64,000 bases of DNA, from assembly GCA_913020295.1 (NCBI GenBank), contig CAJWAA010000002.1:62001-126000 (forward strand), written 5' to 3'. Source of the DNA: an uncultured Flavobacteriaceae bacterium (GTDB lineage Bacteria > Bacteroidota > Bacteroidia > Flavobacteriales > Flavobacteriaceae). Shown one piece after another: positions 17,858 through 27,391 of the stretch (position 1 is its first letter; each line of letters starts with the position of its first letter). The notes beneath the pieces are model-generated. The model was not told the origin of the DNA. It made no database searches and saw nothing but the letters and a program-made list of their open reading frames with translations. Position numbers and translations under genes: made by a program.

Positions 17858-19438
17858 GTGCAATTATTTTTAACTTTTTTAGCTTACACTCTTTTTGTAG
17901 CAGGTTACTCATGGTTCAAACTTCGTAAAGAAAAACTAAGCTCCCAAGAAGGCTTTTTCCTCGGTGGTAGAAGCCTAACAGGAATCGTCATTGCAGGTTC
18001 CATGTTATTGACCAATATTTCAACTGAACATCTAATTGGAATGAATGGCTCTTCCTACAAAAATGGATTTATCATTATTGCCTGGGAAGTCACCTCTGCC
18101 CTAGCCTTGATTCTTACAGCTGTCTATTTTATCCCTAAATACCTCAAAATGGGATTGACGACTATTCCCCAATTTTTGGAAAATCGATTTGATGGATTTA
18201 CCCGTTCCTTGGTCGCTTTTTTCTTGATGATCTCTTTCATTGTAACCCTTTTACCCATTGTATTGTATACTGGAGCTATCAATTTAGAAAGTATTTTTAA
18301 TATATCAGAACTGTTAGAGGTCTCGCAAGTCCAGGGAATGAATTACACCATTTGGGCGATTGGACTGATTGGTTCTTTATATGCTATTTTTGGTGGACTC
18401 AAAGCAGTAGCGGTATCCGATACTCTTAACGGTTATGGCTTATTAATAGGAGGGTTAGCGATTCCTTTTTTGGCACTAATAAGCATTGGCAAAGGAAATC
18501 CACTTGAAGGTCTTTCAAGTGTATATAATAAGTCGCCTGAAAAATTTAACGTTATAGGTGCAGAAGATTCAGTTATGCCATTTGAAGTCTTATTTACTGG
18601 TCTGATCATAAATCAAATATACTTTTGGTGTATGAACCAAATGATCATACAAAGAGCATTAGGAGCCAAAAATCTCAAAGAAGCCCAAAAGGGATTATTA
18701 CTTACAGGACTTTTCAAAATATTGGTACCTCTTATCATTATACTGCCAGGGGTTATAGGATATTACTATTATGGAGATCTTTTCTACGATCAACAAGATA
18801 ATATATACCCTGAATTGATCAAAAAGGTGTTACCTAACAGTCTTATAGGTCTATTTGCTGCTGTAGTAATGGGAGCGGTATTGAGCACTTTCAACAGTGT
18901 GTTAAACAGTGCAGCTACTATTTTCAGTATTGATATTTATCAAAGACATATCAATCCTAAAGTCAGCGATGTAGGACTGGTAAAAATTGGTAAATTCACT
19001 TCAGCGATTTTGGCTCTTTTTGCTATTGCTGTAGCTCCATTAGTTGCTAATGCTCCTGATGGGCTATATCAATTGTTGCAACAACTCAATGGAATATTCT
19101 TTATTCCCATTGCCTCTATTATGTTAGCTGGTTTTTTCCTTCCTAAAATCTCTGCTCTATCTGCTAAAGTCGCTTTATTCGTGGGATTGGCATTCTATAT
19201 TTCCTGTAGCTTCATATTCAAAGTTGACCTTCATTTTGTTCATGTGTGGGGTATAGAATTTATAATTAATATGACTGTGATGACCGTCATTTCCTACTTT
19301 ACACCCAAAGAGAAACCCTTCCAAATCAAAGACCTAAATATTGTAGAAATGAAAGGTTGGAAATACACTAAAAGTTTTTCTATATTATTGGTCATATCGA
19401 CTATAATGATTTACATTTTGATGGGAAATTTTAACTGA
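17858..19438 (+). CDS. Sodium/solute symporter (SSS family), probable inositol transporter
   Basis: A 526-residue inner-membrane protein with about 13 hydrophobic segments. It has SSS features: GFFLGGRSLTG near the N-terminus, TNISTEHLIGMNG in the sodium-site region, GGLKAVAVSDTLNG and STFNSVLNSAATIFSIDIY. The start is GTG at 17858; the in-frame stop just upstream (17846-17848, also the stop of the preceding gene) leaves no earlier start. Its position directly after myo-inositol oxygenase and IolG suggests that it imports myo-inositol with sodium. The substrate is inferred from neighbours, since SSS sequences alone rarely fix it. A second SSS gene lies at 39053. Confidence 0.85.
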   Translation: MQLFLTFLAYTLFVAGYSWFKLRKEKLSSQEGFFLGGRSLTGIVIAGSMLLTNISTEHLIGMNGSSYKNGFIIIAWEVTSALALILTAVYFIPKYLKMGLTTIPQFLENRFDGFTRSLVAFFLMISFIVTLLPIVLYTGAINLESIFNISELLEVSQVQGMNYTIWAIGLIGSLYAIFGGLKAVAVSDTLNGYGLLIGGLAIPFLALISIGKGNPLEGLSSVYNKSPEKFNVIGAEDSVMPFEVLFTGLIINQIYFWCMNQMIIQRALGAKNLKEAQKGLLLTGLFKILVPLIIILPGVIGYYYYGDLFYDQQDNIYPELIKKVLPNSLIGLFAAVVMGAVLSTFNSVLNSAATIFSIDIYQRHINPKVSDVGLVKIGKFTSAILALFAIAVAPLVANAPDGLYQLLQQLNGIFFIPIASIMLAGFFLPKISALSAKVALFVGLAFYISCSFIFKVDLHFVHVWGIEFIINMTVMTVISYFTPKEKPFQIKDLNIVEMKGWKYTKSFSILLVISTIMIYILMGNFN

Positions 19439-19447
19439 TATATATAA

Positions 19448-19469
19448 ATTACAGTTTATTAGCTGTAAT
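19448..19469 (+). terminator. Possible hairpin terminator after the inositol operon
   Basis: ATTACAG and CTGTAAT (19448-19454 and 19463-19469) form a 7-bp stem with an 8-base loop, starting 9 bp after the symporter stop. A mixed A/T-rich tract follows instead of a clean T-run. The stem is AT-rich, so the call is tentative. Confidence 0.4.
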
Positions 19470-19664
19470 CAAAATTTTGTTTGAGTAAATTGGTGGAAAT
19501 TTATAAGTTAAATTGTTTAATCAAGGTTATTAATATACTTAGTATGAGCATTTTGGTACATGCAAAATATCAATGATATTATTTCTTATTTTTTCGCAAA
19601 GTTCTCTCTTAACTAAATATAAAAGTCCTAAATATGTTCTCTTCGAAAATTTAAATTATATCCT

Positions 19665-21794
19665 ATGAGAAATCAATCATCTTCTATTTATCTATTACTA
19701 AGCTTATTTTTTATCTCTTTTTTTTCCTGTGATCTTCCTGTTAGAGACTCAGACAATATACTTTTAAAACCCTGGATTGGACCGTTTGAAGGGGTTCCCG
19801 CTTTTGATTTGGTAGAGGTTAAAGATGTTGAAGATGGAATGCTTTCTGCCATGTCAGCTCATTTGGAGGAAATTGAAATAATTGCTAATGATATGACCCC
19901 ACCTACATTTGAAAACACGATCGTTGCCATGGAACGTAGTGGAGCTGAATTGGAAAGAGCTTATGCCTATTATGGGGTATTATCAAGAAATGAATCCAGT
20001 CCTGAATTCAGGGTGACTCAGAAAAAGTTAGCTCCTGATTTTGCAGATTATCGTTCTAAAATTACTCAAAACGAGAGGCTATTCAAAAGGATCGCTACCA
20101 TTTATGAAAATTCAAAAAAAGATTCATTGGAAGCTGATCAGCAACGTCTTTTGGAATGGACCTTTCAAACCTTTGAAATGAGTGGTGCAGGCTTAGACAA
20201 AGAAAAAAAAATTCGATATGCTGAAATCAATAAAAAATTATCTCAGCTATATACTTCATTCTCTGACAATGTTCTGCATGATGAAGAAAACTACATCACT
20301 TATCTGAATGAAGAACAATTGGAGGGTCTTCCGGAGGATTTTGTGAAATCCTCTGCCCAGATAGCAAAAGATAAAGGCGAAGAGGGCAAATTTGCCATTA
20401 TCAATACACGTTCCTCAATGGATCCATTTCTTACTTTTTCAACAGAGCGTCAATTAAGAAAACAGGTTTGGGAAAATTATTATTCAAGAGGAGACAACGA
20501 GGATGAGTACGATAACAAAACAATTATTGCTGAGATATTAGAACTCAGACATGAGCGAGTTCAATTATTAGGATATGAAAATTTTGCAAAGTGGCGATTG
20601 CAAAACAGAATGGCCAAAACTCCTGAGAACGCTTTAAGTCTTCTTGAAACCATTTGGCCATTGGCCATTAAAAGAGTTTCAGAGGAGGTTGCCGATATGC
20701 AATTGATTGCCAATCAAGATAAGATCATCATAGAGCCATGGGATTATCGCTATTATGCAGAAAAAGTACGCCAAAAAAAATATGATCTTGACTCTGATGA
20801 GGTTAAGCAATTTTTACAGTTAGATAAACTAACTGATGCGATGCATTATGTTGCAGGTCGTTTGTTTTTTTATGATTTTAAACCACTAGCCACTGGAACT
20901 GTTCCTGTATATAATAAAGATGTAAAGGTTTGGGAGGTTAAAGATAAGAGAACTGGAAAACATATTGGTCTATGGTATTTGGATCCATTTGCCAGACAAG
21001 GAAAACGCTCCGGTGCTTGGGCCAGTACCTATCGGAGTTACAGTAATTTTGACGGTGAGAAAAATGTCCTTGCATCCAATAATTCAAATTTTGTGAAACC
21101 AGCTCCTGGAGAACCTGTATTGCTATCCTGGGACGATGCTACCACTTTCTTTCATGAATTTGGTCATGCATTACACTTTTTTGCCTCAAATGTAAGATAT
21201 CCGACCCTTAACAGTGGTGTTAGAGATTATACTGAATTTCAATCTCAGCTTTTAGAAAGATGGTTGTTCACCGATGAGGTGATTAATAAGTTTTTAGTAC
21301 ATCATCAAACTGGGGAGCCCATTCCCGAGGATCTAATTTCAAAAATTAAAAAAGCAGCTACTTTTAATCAGGGATTTGCTACTACAGAGTATTTAGCATC
21401 TGCTTTAATGGATTTAAAACTTCATATGACCAATCCTAAAGATATCGATATGGAAAGCTTTGAACGAAAAACTCTTAAGTCTATGAAAATGCCTAAAGAA
21501 TTACCCATGCGCCATCGGACTCCACATTTTAGTCATGTCTTTTCAGGAGAGGGATACGCTACTGCTTACTATGGTTATATTTGGGCAGATGTTTTAACAG
21601 CCGATGCTGCAGAGGCATTTGCCGAGGCTCCAGGAGGATTTTATGATGAACAACTAGCTAACCGATTGGTTCATTATCTATTTGCGCCAAGAAATTCATT
21701 GGAACCTGAGCTGGCCTACCGAATGTTTAGAGGACGCGATGCTCAAGTTGACGCTCTAATTCGGGCAAGAGGTTTTGCAAAATCTAACCAATAG
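19665..21794 (+). CDS. M3 family metallopeptidase, lipoprotein (peptidyl-dipeptidase Dcp-like)
   Basis: A 709-residue protein. The signal MRNQSSSIYLLLSLFFISFFSCD has a lipobox ending at a Cys, so the enzyme should be a lipoprotein on the periplasmic side or surface. The zinc site FFHEFGHALH is at His497-Glu498-His501, with the downstream M3 glutamate region EFQSQLLERW. The C-terminal GEGYATAYYGYIWADVLTADAAEAF is typical of the Dcp branch. Members cut dipeptides or short oligopeptides from small peptides. A LysE-type exporter gene follows 11 bp later. The gene stands apart from the glycan genes and may serve general peptide scavenging. Confidence 0.93.
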   Translation: MRNQSSSIYLLLSLFFISFFSCDLPVRDSDNILLKPWIGPFEGVPAFDLVEVKDVEDGMLSAMSAHLEEIEIIANDMTPPTFENTIVAMERSGAELERAYAYYGVLSRNESSPEFRVTQKKLAPDFADYRSKITQNERLFKRIATIYENSKKDSLEADQQRLLEWTFQTFEMSGAGLDKEKKIRYAEINKKLSQLYTSFSDNVLHDEENYITYLNEEQLEGLPEDFVKSSAQIAKDKGEEGKFAIINTRSSMDPFLTFSTERQLRKQVWENYYSRGDNEDEYDNKTIIAEILELRHERVQLLGYENFAKWRLQNRMAKTPENALSLLETIWPLAIKRVSEEVADMQLIANQDKIIIEPWDYRYYAEKVRQKKYDLDSDEVKQFLQLDKLTDAMHYVAGRLFFYDFKPLATGTVPVYNKDVKVWEVKDKRTGKHIGLWYLDPFARQGKRSGAWASTYRSYSNFDGEKNVLASNNSNFVKPAPGEPVLLSWDDATTFFHEFGHALHFFASNVRYPTLNSGVRDYTEFQSQLLERWLFTDEVINKFLVHHQTGEPIPEDLISKIKKAATFNQGFATTEYLASALMDLKLHMTNPKDIDMESFERKTLKSMKMPKELPMRHRTPHFSHVFSGEGYATAYYGYIWADVLTADAAEAFAEAPGGFYDEQLANRLVHYLFAPRNSLEPELAYRMFRGRDAQVDALIRARGFAKSNQ

Positions 21795-21805
21795 AGACTG
21801 AATTA

Positions 21806-22426
21806 TTGGAAAATCTAACACTAATTGCAACCGTAACAATTGCTCATATAATAGCACTGATTAGTCCAGGCCCAGATTTCATTGTCGCTTGTAGAAATGC
21901 CATTAAGTACTCCCGTAAAATTGGATTATGGACCGCAGTTGGATTTGGAGCCGGTGTATGTATACATGTAAGTTATGCCTTTTTTGGTTTGACTTGGATG
22001 ATCTCAAAATATGATACTTTATTAAACACAATAAAGTATTTTGGTGCCGTTTATTTGATCTATTTGGGGATTTCCTCTTTTTTTTCATCAAACTCAAATA
22101 TACAACAAGCGAAGGATGAAAAAAGTCATAAAATCAAATGGTATACTGGAGTTAAAATAGGATTACTGACCAACTTAACAAACCCTAAAGCAAGCTTATT
22201 TTTTTTAAGTCTTTTTACACTTGTTGTCGGTCCAAAAATTAATCCAATGGTTTTAGCTGTGCTCGCACTTATTCTTGTTAGCACTACTATACTTTGGTTT
22301 TCTATGGTAGTTATTTTTCTTACAAATCAGAAAATGAGATATTTTTTTGAAGACAATCAAAAGGTAATAAACAGGCTTTTTGGAATGATTTTGATTTTAA
22401 TTGGGATAAGAATTGGTTTTTTTTAA
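21806..22426 (+). CDS. LysE family translocator
   Basis: A 206-residue inner-membrane protein with about six hydrophobic segments. The family motif is near the start (ALISPGPDFIVACRNAIKYSRKIG), with GLLTNLTNPKASLFFLSLF in the middle. Members export amino acids such as lysine, homoserine or threonine. The start is TTG at 21806, 11 bp after the M3 peptidase, so the two are probably cotranscribed. Pairing a peptidase with an amino-acid exporter could relieve amino-acid excess, but that is inference and the exported substrate is unknown. Confidence 0.88.
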   Translation: MENLTLIATVTIAHIIALISPGPDFIVACRNAIKYSRKIGLWTAVGFGAGVCIHVSYAFFGLTWMISKYDTLLNTIKYFGAVYLIYLGISSFFSSNSNIQQAKDEKSHKIKWYTGVKIGLLTNLTNPKASLFFLSLFTLVVGPKINPMVLAVLALILVSTTILWFSMVVIFLTNQKMRYFFEDNQKVINRLFGMILILIGIRIGFF

Positions 22427-22464
22427 AGTTCATTTGGCACTGGATTAAAACCATAAACTTTTCT

Positions 22465-24042
22465 TTAATTAAATTTATATTCCCAAAAATTTGAGGCAAA
22501 TTCTTTTGCATAATACCAATGAATATTGCCGTAAGTTCTTTGTCCCGTCCAAGAATCGCGATCAAATGTCAAAAGATAATATGCAGTTCCATTTTCTTTT
22601 CCAACGGGGAGAATAGCCGGCCAAATATTTTTACCAATAGGATGCTCTGATAAGCTTAATTCTCCAATTTTTTCCATCTTCGGATAAGATAAAATCTCCA
22701 GAGGACAAGGGGTGGTGCCACGACCAATAAAAACGTATCGTTTTCCTCCTATTTTCTGAATGAGTACTCCGGTACTAGAGGTGGGTTCGTAAAGTGCTAT
22801 CTCCCTCCATTCACCATTCCAGTCATCAGCTTCCATCAAAATTGTTTGGTAGCCATTATCTGATTTGCATAAAGCCATACGCCACTTTCCAACGGATGAG
22901 TCCCATATTACTGAGGGATCCTCTTCATTATTTACTGAATTGTACTTTACTTTAGAGACAAGAACCTCTGATAATCCAAAACGCGGATCTTTTTTAATCT
23001 CACCTGAGTACAACATATGATCATCTCTATGAGAAACCGTAAACACTTTCCATGTTTCAGATAACCTATCATAAAATACATCTGAGGCCGCCCACTGTCT
23101 TATCAGTCCATCTCCTTTGTTAAAAACAAGTGTTCCAGAAATTTTCCACTGTTTTGATTCTAAGTCATATGAATATATTCCTTGGTAAAGCTGAGTTCCA
23201 TAACCCCTTGTTGTCATGGCAACCCATATTTTATTATCTTTAATGATCGGAGCTCCATTTTCATAATGTAGTATTTTTGGATCAGCTTGAGCTGTCCCAG
23301 TCGTAAGGTATTGTTCTCCTTTGGAAATGACAATTCGCTCCCCAGGACCTAGGGTTGTTCCTAGAAATAATTTAAATGACTCCAAAATTTTTTTATCTCT
23401 CAATTCAAAATGCTCACTTACATCAAAAGAGCCCAAAACAGACCAGTTATTGTTTTTTATCAATAGGATATTTAAAAACTTGCCGGTTAAATGGATTCTA
23501 ATGGCATTTGGTGATTTCAAATTTTTATCAAATAAAATTTCATTCAACACCAATTCTCCCTCTTTGAAAATTTCAAACACAATTTGTTTACTTTCTGAAT
23601 TAAGTTGTTTTTGTGAAACTGAGAGTCGATTTAGGCTATCTTTAAAAATTGATATCGATGCTGTTGCAAATGAGGATTTATTCTTTTGATCTTTTATCTC
23701 TAAGTCAATCGCGGAATAATTAAAAATTTTACCAAGGTTAATGAAGCTTTGCTGGATTGATTTTTCATTATTAGAAATGAATAATGACCCGTCCTGTTGC
23801 CTAAAATCACACCCGGGGAATGTTTGATGATTAAATTCGTACAATGGATTATCAATAATTTTTTTAGAAAAATCAAGCTCGCTCAAAATAACCTGAGAGT
23901 TATAAAAATTTCTGGTCTGATAATCCTTAATAAAATGAAGTTCTTGTGGAGAAATTGATTGTGTAAAACAATTTACCGAAACAAAAAATGAAAAGTAAAT
24001 TCCAAAAAAATAAAATAGGTAAAGGTTTTTAATTTTTTTCAT
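22465..24042 (-). CDS. Secreted beta-propeller protein, putative GH43/GH32-superfamily glycosidase
   Basis: About 525 residues from the ATG at 24042. An upstream in-frame GTG at 24072 would add ten residues before the signal peptide and is less likely. The signal is MKKIKNLYLFYFFGIYFSFFVSVNC. The C-terminal 300 residues show blade-like repeats with DPKILHYENGAPIIKDNKIW, EEDPSVIWDSSVGKWRMALC and YGNIHWYYAKEF, as in five-bladed propeller glycosidases of the GH32/GH43/GH117 type. The N-terminal half could be a beta-sandwich. I cannot assign a family or substrate. It is the last gene of a minus-strand operon with a SIS protein, a GH20 hexosaminidase and a sulfatase, so an exo-glycosidase for the same glycan is plausible. 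Confidence 0.6.
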   Translation of the reverse strand: MKKIKNLYLFYFFGIYFSFFVSVNCFTQSISPQELHFIKDYQTRNFYNSQVILSELDFSKKIIDNPLYEFNHQTFPGCDFRQQDGSLFISNNEKSIQQSFINLGKIFNYSAIDLEIKDQKNKSSFATASISIFKDSLNRLSVSQKQLNSESKQIVFEIFKEGELVLNEILFDKNLKSPNAIRIHLTGKFLNILLIKNNNWSVLGSFDVSEHFELRDKKILESFKLFLGTTLGPGERIVISKGEQYLTTGTAQADPKILHYENGAPIIKDNKIWVAMTTRGYGTQLYQGIYSYDLESKQWKISGTLVFNKGDGLIRQWAASDVFYDRLSETWKVFTVSHRDDHMLYSGEIKKDPRFGLSEVLVSKVKYNSVNNEEDPSVIWDSSVGKWRMALCKSDNGYQTILMEADDWNGEWREIALYEPTSSTGVLIQKIGGKRYVFIGRGTTPCPLEILSYPKMEKIGELSLSEHPIGKNIWPAILPVGKENGTAYYLLTFDRDSWTGQRTYGNIHWYYAKEFASNFWEYKFN

Positions 24043-24099
24043 TTGTGTCTGAAAAGTATAATAAAAAAGCACCAGTTTATAGAAATGAAAAAATTGGAC

Positions 24100-24816
24100 T
24101 CATAAATGTTTAATCCTGTGTTTATAGCGGTCATATAAGGTTTCATTATCAAATCCGTCGATATTTTGACTGTAATATACTGGTAATTTTACTCCCTTTT
24201 GAATAGCTGTTTTCATAGCTTCTGTAGCCATCAGATTAACAATAAAACACCCTGCCATAGTTGAGGCGGCTCCAGTAAGTTCTCCTCCTATTTGGAGCAT
24301 CCCATCTCCGGAAGGTACACAATTGTCAATCACCAAGTCAGCAATTTCGAAGAGTTTTTTTTGACCCTCTATCCGCACGGGATATTTTTTCGACTGTTCA
24401 ATTGAGGTTATTGCAATAACTTTATTACCATGGGCTTTAGCGTGCTCTGCCATTTCAATTGGCATGGCATTTCTGCCAGAATTGGAAATGATAATAAAAA
24501 GATCCTCTGCCTCTATTTTATGTTGATCCCATAATACTTTTGACACCCCACTGATTCGTTCTATTTCTGCACTGCGACGCGCCCCCTCAGAGGTCATGAC
24601 AATGGAGTCCAAAAAGGCATTTACATTGGCCAACCCTCCAGCTCTGACAAAGAGTTCCAATCCAATGATATGAGAATGTCCGGTTCCAAAAGTATGGATG
24701 ATACGATCCTCGATTATGGTTTCTGCCATCCATGCTATAGCCTTGGATAATACACTCTTATTGGCCTCAACAATTTGATCTAATAGTGCTGTCGAGGCTT
24801 GATGATATTCGTACAT
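24100..24816 (-). CDS. SIS domain protein, putative amino-sugar isomerase/etherase-like
   Basis: A 238-residue cytoplasmic protein with one SIS (sugar isomerase) fold. Phosphosugar-binding features include FGTGHSHIIGLELFVRAGG, a loop IISNSGRNAMPIEMAEHAKAHG and CVPSGDGMLQIGGELTGAAST. It resembles the stand-alone SIS proteins annotated as UPF0309. It lies 15 bp from the GH20 hexosaminidase gene in the same operon, so a hexosamine-phosphate substrate is likely. No N-acetylglucosamine kinase or deacetylase is in the window. The exact reaction is unknown. Confidence 0.8.
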   Translation of the reverse strand: MYEYHQASTALLDQIVEANKSVLSKAIAWMAETIIEDRIIHTFGTGHSHIIGLELFVRAGGLANVNAFLDSIVMTSEGARRSAEIERISGVSKVLWDQHKIEAEDLFIIISNSGRNAMPIEMAEHAKAHGNKVIAITSIEQSKKYPVRIEGQKKLFEIADLVIDNCVPSGDGMLQIGGELTGAASTMAGCFIVNLMATEAMKTAIQKGVKLPVYYSQNIDGFDNETLYDRYKHRIKHL

Positions 24817-24831
24817 ATTTTTTGTTATAAA

Positions 24832-27336
24832 TTATTTTAAAGATATGGCCCTGCCTCCCCTACCCAAAAAATCAAAAGTTCTGAGTACAATTTTTGAATT
24901 TTTGGGAATTAGAACGGGCTTGTGATACAATTTGTCATTTTGATTGGGCACAAGTCCATTGGTCGTATATCGCACCTTAAGTCCGGGGAAAGGCACCCTT
25001 ACTTTGAGCATGTCATTTTCAATGATGGCTCCTGGTTTGGGGAGATCGTATGCTATGTCACCATAGATTGAATTGAGCATGGGAAGGGATCGTTGTCCCA
25101 ACATATTGGCAAATAAATTCCAATCCAAATTCATCGCCATCATTTGCTCCTCGGAATTGTTTAGTGTCATCCAATGGGGACGTATAGACCAAGCCCGCTC
25201 AGAAAAAACAGGGAGATTAGGCAACAATAGTTCATCAAAAATAGAAGCGGAACGAACCGTCTCTGTCCACAGTTGGCTCTGTACCCCTAATAAATTTGTT
25301 TTTTTATCGGTTTGAATTTTTTCCGTTTGGGCGATGTATTGAGGAGTGATACCGTGTTTTTTATTGAGGCTATAATTTGCAAATACATTCCCCGGATCAG
25401 TTCCCCAGGCATCCCTGTAATCGACATAACCCGACCAGTTCAATCCAAAATTTTCCATGTCTTTGTCATCAGTCATATCAAAATAAAAAGCGGAGGAATT
25501 ACTCATCACTGTTTTAAAACCAAGGTTAGCAAATTTATAGATCATATCCTCCCGTCCCCCACCCCAACTGTTGTTCCAAACGTAAGGGATCACCTCATAA
25601 TTGAAGTGTTCTGATTTAATTTGTGTTTCCTCCTGGCTTTTTTCGGAGTGGTCTAAAAGGATATCCTCCCAACCGGCCATGGTTAAGTTTCTTTTTTCTA
25701 AAATGGATTTTAGTCTTTTTAAATTATACTCATAAAGGTCGTTAACATCTAAGATACCCCTTGTATTATTTGCAATAAAATCCTTACAAATGGGAGAGGC
25801 TGTCCAAACTCCATAGGGCAGTTCATCTGCTCCTATACTGAATAGATCAATAGGGACATCTGCATCTTTGTACATGGCTAGAATTTCATCTACTACTTTT
25901 TCATAAAAATGATAAGCACTTTCTTGACAGATACAGATGATATTGTCATTATAATTTTGAGCAGATCTGTATTTACTTTGATCGTCTGGATCGGAGAGTT
26001 GATAGCTTTTAATCTCATCTTTATTCTCATAGACTTGTGGATTTTCATATCGATGATCCATTGCTTTGATGGCGGCACGTGCATGAGAGGGAAAGCTGAT
26101 CTGGGGCATTATTTTAATGGAGCGTTGGTGTGCGAATTTTAATATATCTATAAACTCTTGTCGATTAATGTAACCATTACCTGTTACTCCCCCATCTGCC
26201 CCTGAACCATACATAGGTATAAGGCGATTTTTTTGCTCAGGCGAATATCCTCTTTTGGCACCAATATTAGTTAACTCTGGAAGATCAGGTATTTCTATTC
26301 GCCAGCCCTCATCATCTGTCAGCCTGAAATCTAAACGATTGAGTTTAAATAAACTCATTAGATCAAGAACTTCTTTAATTTTTGTGGGACCATAAAAATT
26401 ACGTGCAACATCCAACAAAAATCCTCTGTAAGAAAACCTTGGCGAATCATTAATTTCTAACAAAGGCCACTCTAAGCCTTCCAAGTTTGTTGTAGTTATG
26501 ATTTGACGAAGAGATTGGAGGCCATATACGATACCGGAATAGTCTGATGCTTTCAGCGTAATGATATTTTTGGCTATTGTGAGTTGATAAGCTTCGCCTT
26601 TTAGTGATGGGTCATAACGGATCAAAAAGTTGGCATTGTAACTTTGACCCCATAGGGTTTTGATCTCAAAAATACTTTCCACCAATGGGCTGAGTCGTTT
26701 CTTTTGTTGCGAGAATTGTTCATCCAGATCAACAGACCACAACGAATCTTTATTTCTAAATGACCCATCAAAAAAGAGATGATTGGGGGTGGGAACGATC
26801 CAGTTCAGTTCTGATTTTTCTAATTTTTTTAATCCCTCCATGGTTGCATATCGATCCTGAGCAGAAGGAATTTTAAGGGATTCTAAACCTTTTGCTTGTT
26901 TCCATTCGACTTGGGTAGCTACCTTTACGGTTTGCTTTTCTTGAACGATAAAAACACCAACAGGCCCCATGGCGATCCGATCCATTATGCCTTTCTGTTG
27001 CATTGAAAATTGTATGCTTTCGCCGGGAGGAAGCTTCCACTGATTACCAAACTTTAAAACAAAATAATGGGCACCATTGATCCATTCAAAGTCTATGCCC
27101 TCAGACAAGGATTCAGCTTGAACAAAACCTTTCATCTGGTTCCAATGTAGTTCCCAGGCTCCACCTTTTAAATTCATCAAACTGTTATTTTCTATGATAA
27201 CGTTTACGTTCATCTCTTCATTGGCCAAATCAAAATGTTCTATGGTATAGGTCATTTGAATCTTTCCTTGAGATGGTTTTTCACAACGCATCAGTAAAAC
27301 CGATAAAAACAAAATCATGTAAACTTCAATTTTCAT
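24832..27336 (-). CDS. GH20 beta-N-acetylhexosaminidase lipoprotein
   Basis: An 834-residue exo-enzyme that removes terminal beta-linked GlcNAc or GalNAc. The lipoprotein signal is FLSVLLMRC, with the modified Cys at 18. The order of parts matches chitobiase-type GH20: an N-terminal carbohydrate-binding-like domain (about 25-170), a GH20b domain (about 175-300), a catalytic barrel starting near FSYRGFLLDVARNFYG (about 305-760), and a small C-terminal domain. DDEGWRIEIPDLPELT is the family substrate-pocket signature. The catalytic Asp-Glu pair for substrate-assisted cleavage is Asp504-Glu505 in IGADELPYGVW. The operon runs sulfatase, GH20, SIS protein, propeller protein. Confidence 0.95.
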   Translation of the reverse strand: MKIEVYMILFLSVLLMRCEKPSQGKIQMTYTIEHFDLANEEMNVNVIIENNSLMNLKGGAWELHWNQMKGFVQAESLSEGIDFEWINGAHYFVLKFGNQWKLPPGESIQFSMQQKGIMDRIAMGPVGVFIVQEKQTVKVATQVEWKQAKGLESLKIPSAQDRYATMEGLKKLEKSELNWIVPTPNHLFFDGSFRNKDSLWSVDLDEQFSQQKKRLSPLVESIFEIKTLWGQSYNANFLIRYDPSLKGEAYQLTIAKNIITLKASDYSGIVYGLQSLRQIITTTNLEGLEWPLLEINDSPRFSYRGFLLDVARNFYGPTKIKEVLDLMSLFKLNRLDFRLTDDEGWRIEIPDLPELTNIGAKRGYSPEQKNRLIPMYGSGADGGVTGNGYINRQEFIDILKFAHQRSIKIMPQISFPSHARAAIKAMDHRYENPQVYENKDEIKSYQLSDPDDQSKYRSAQNYNDNIICICQESAYHFYEKVVDEILAMYKDADVPIDLFSIGADELPYGVWTASPICKDFIANNTRGILDVNDLYEYNLKRLKSILEKRNLTMAGWEDILLDHSEKSQEETQIKSEHFNYEVIPYVWNNSWGGGREDMIYKFANLGFKTVMSNSSAFYFDMTDDKDMENFGLNWSGYVDYRDAWGTDPGNVFANYSLNKKHGITPQYIAQTEKIQTDKKTNLLGVQSQLWTETVRSASIFDELLLPNLPVFSERAWSIRPHWMTLNNSEEQMMAMNLDWNLFANMLGQRSLPMLNSIYGDIAYDLPKPGAIIENDMLKVRVPFPGLKVRYTTNGLVPNQNDKLYHKPVLIPKNSKIVLRTFDFLGRGGRAISLK

Positions 27337-27391
27337 AGATGGTATTTTTGAAAATGGAAAAATGGGTTTTTTATATAAATTTTATCATTAT

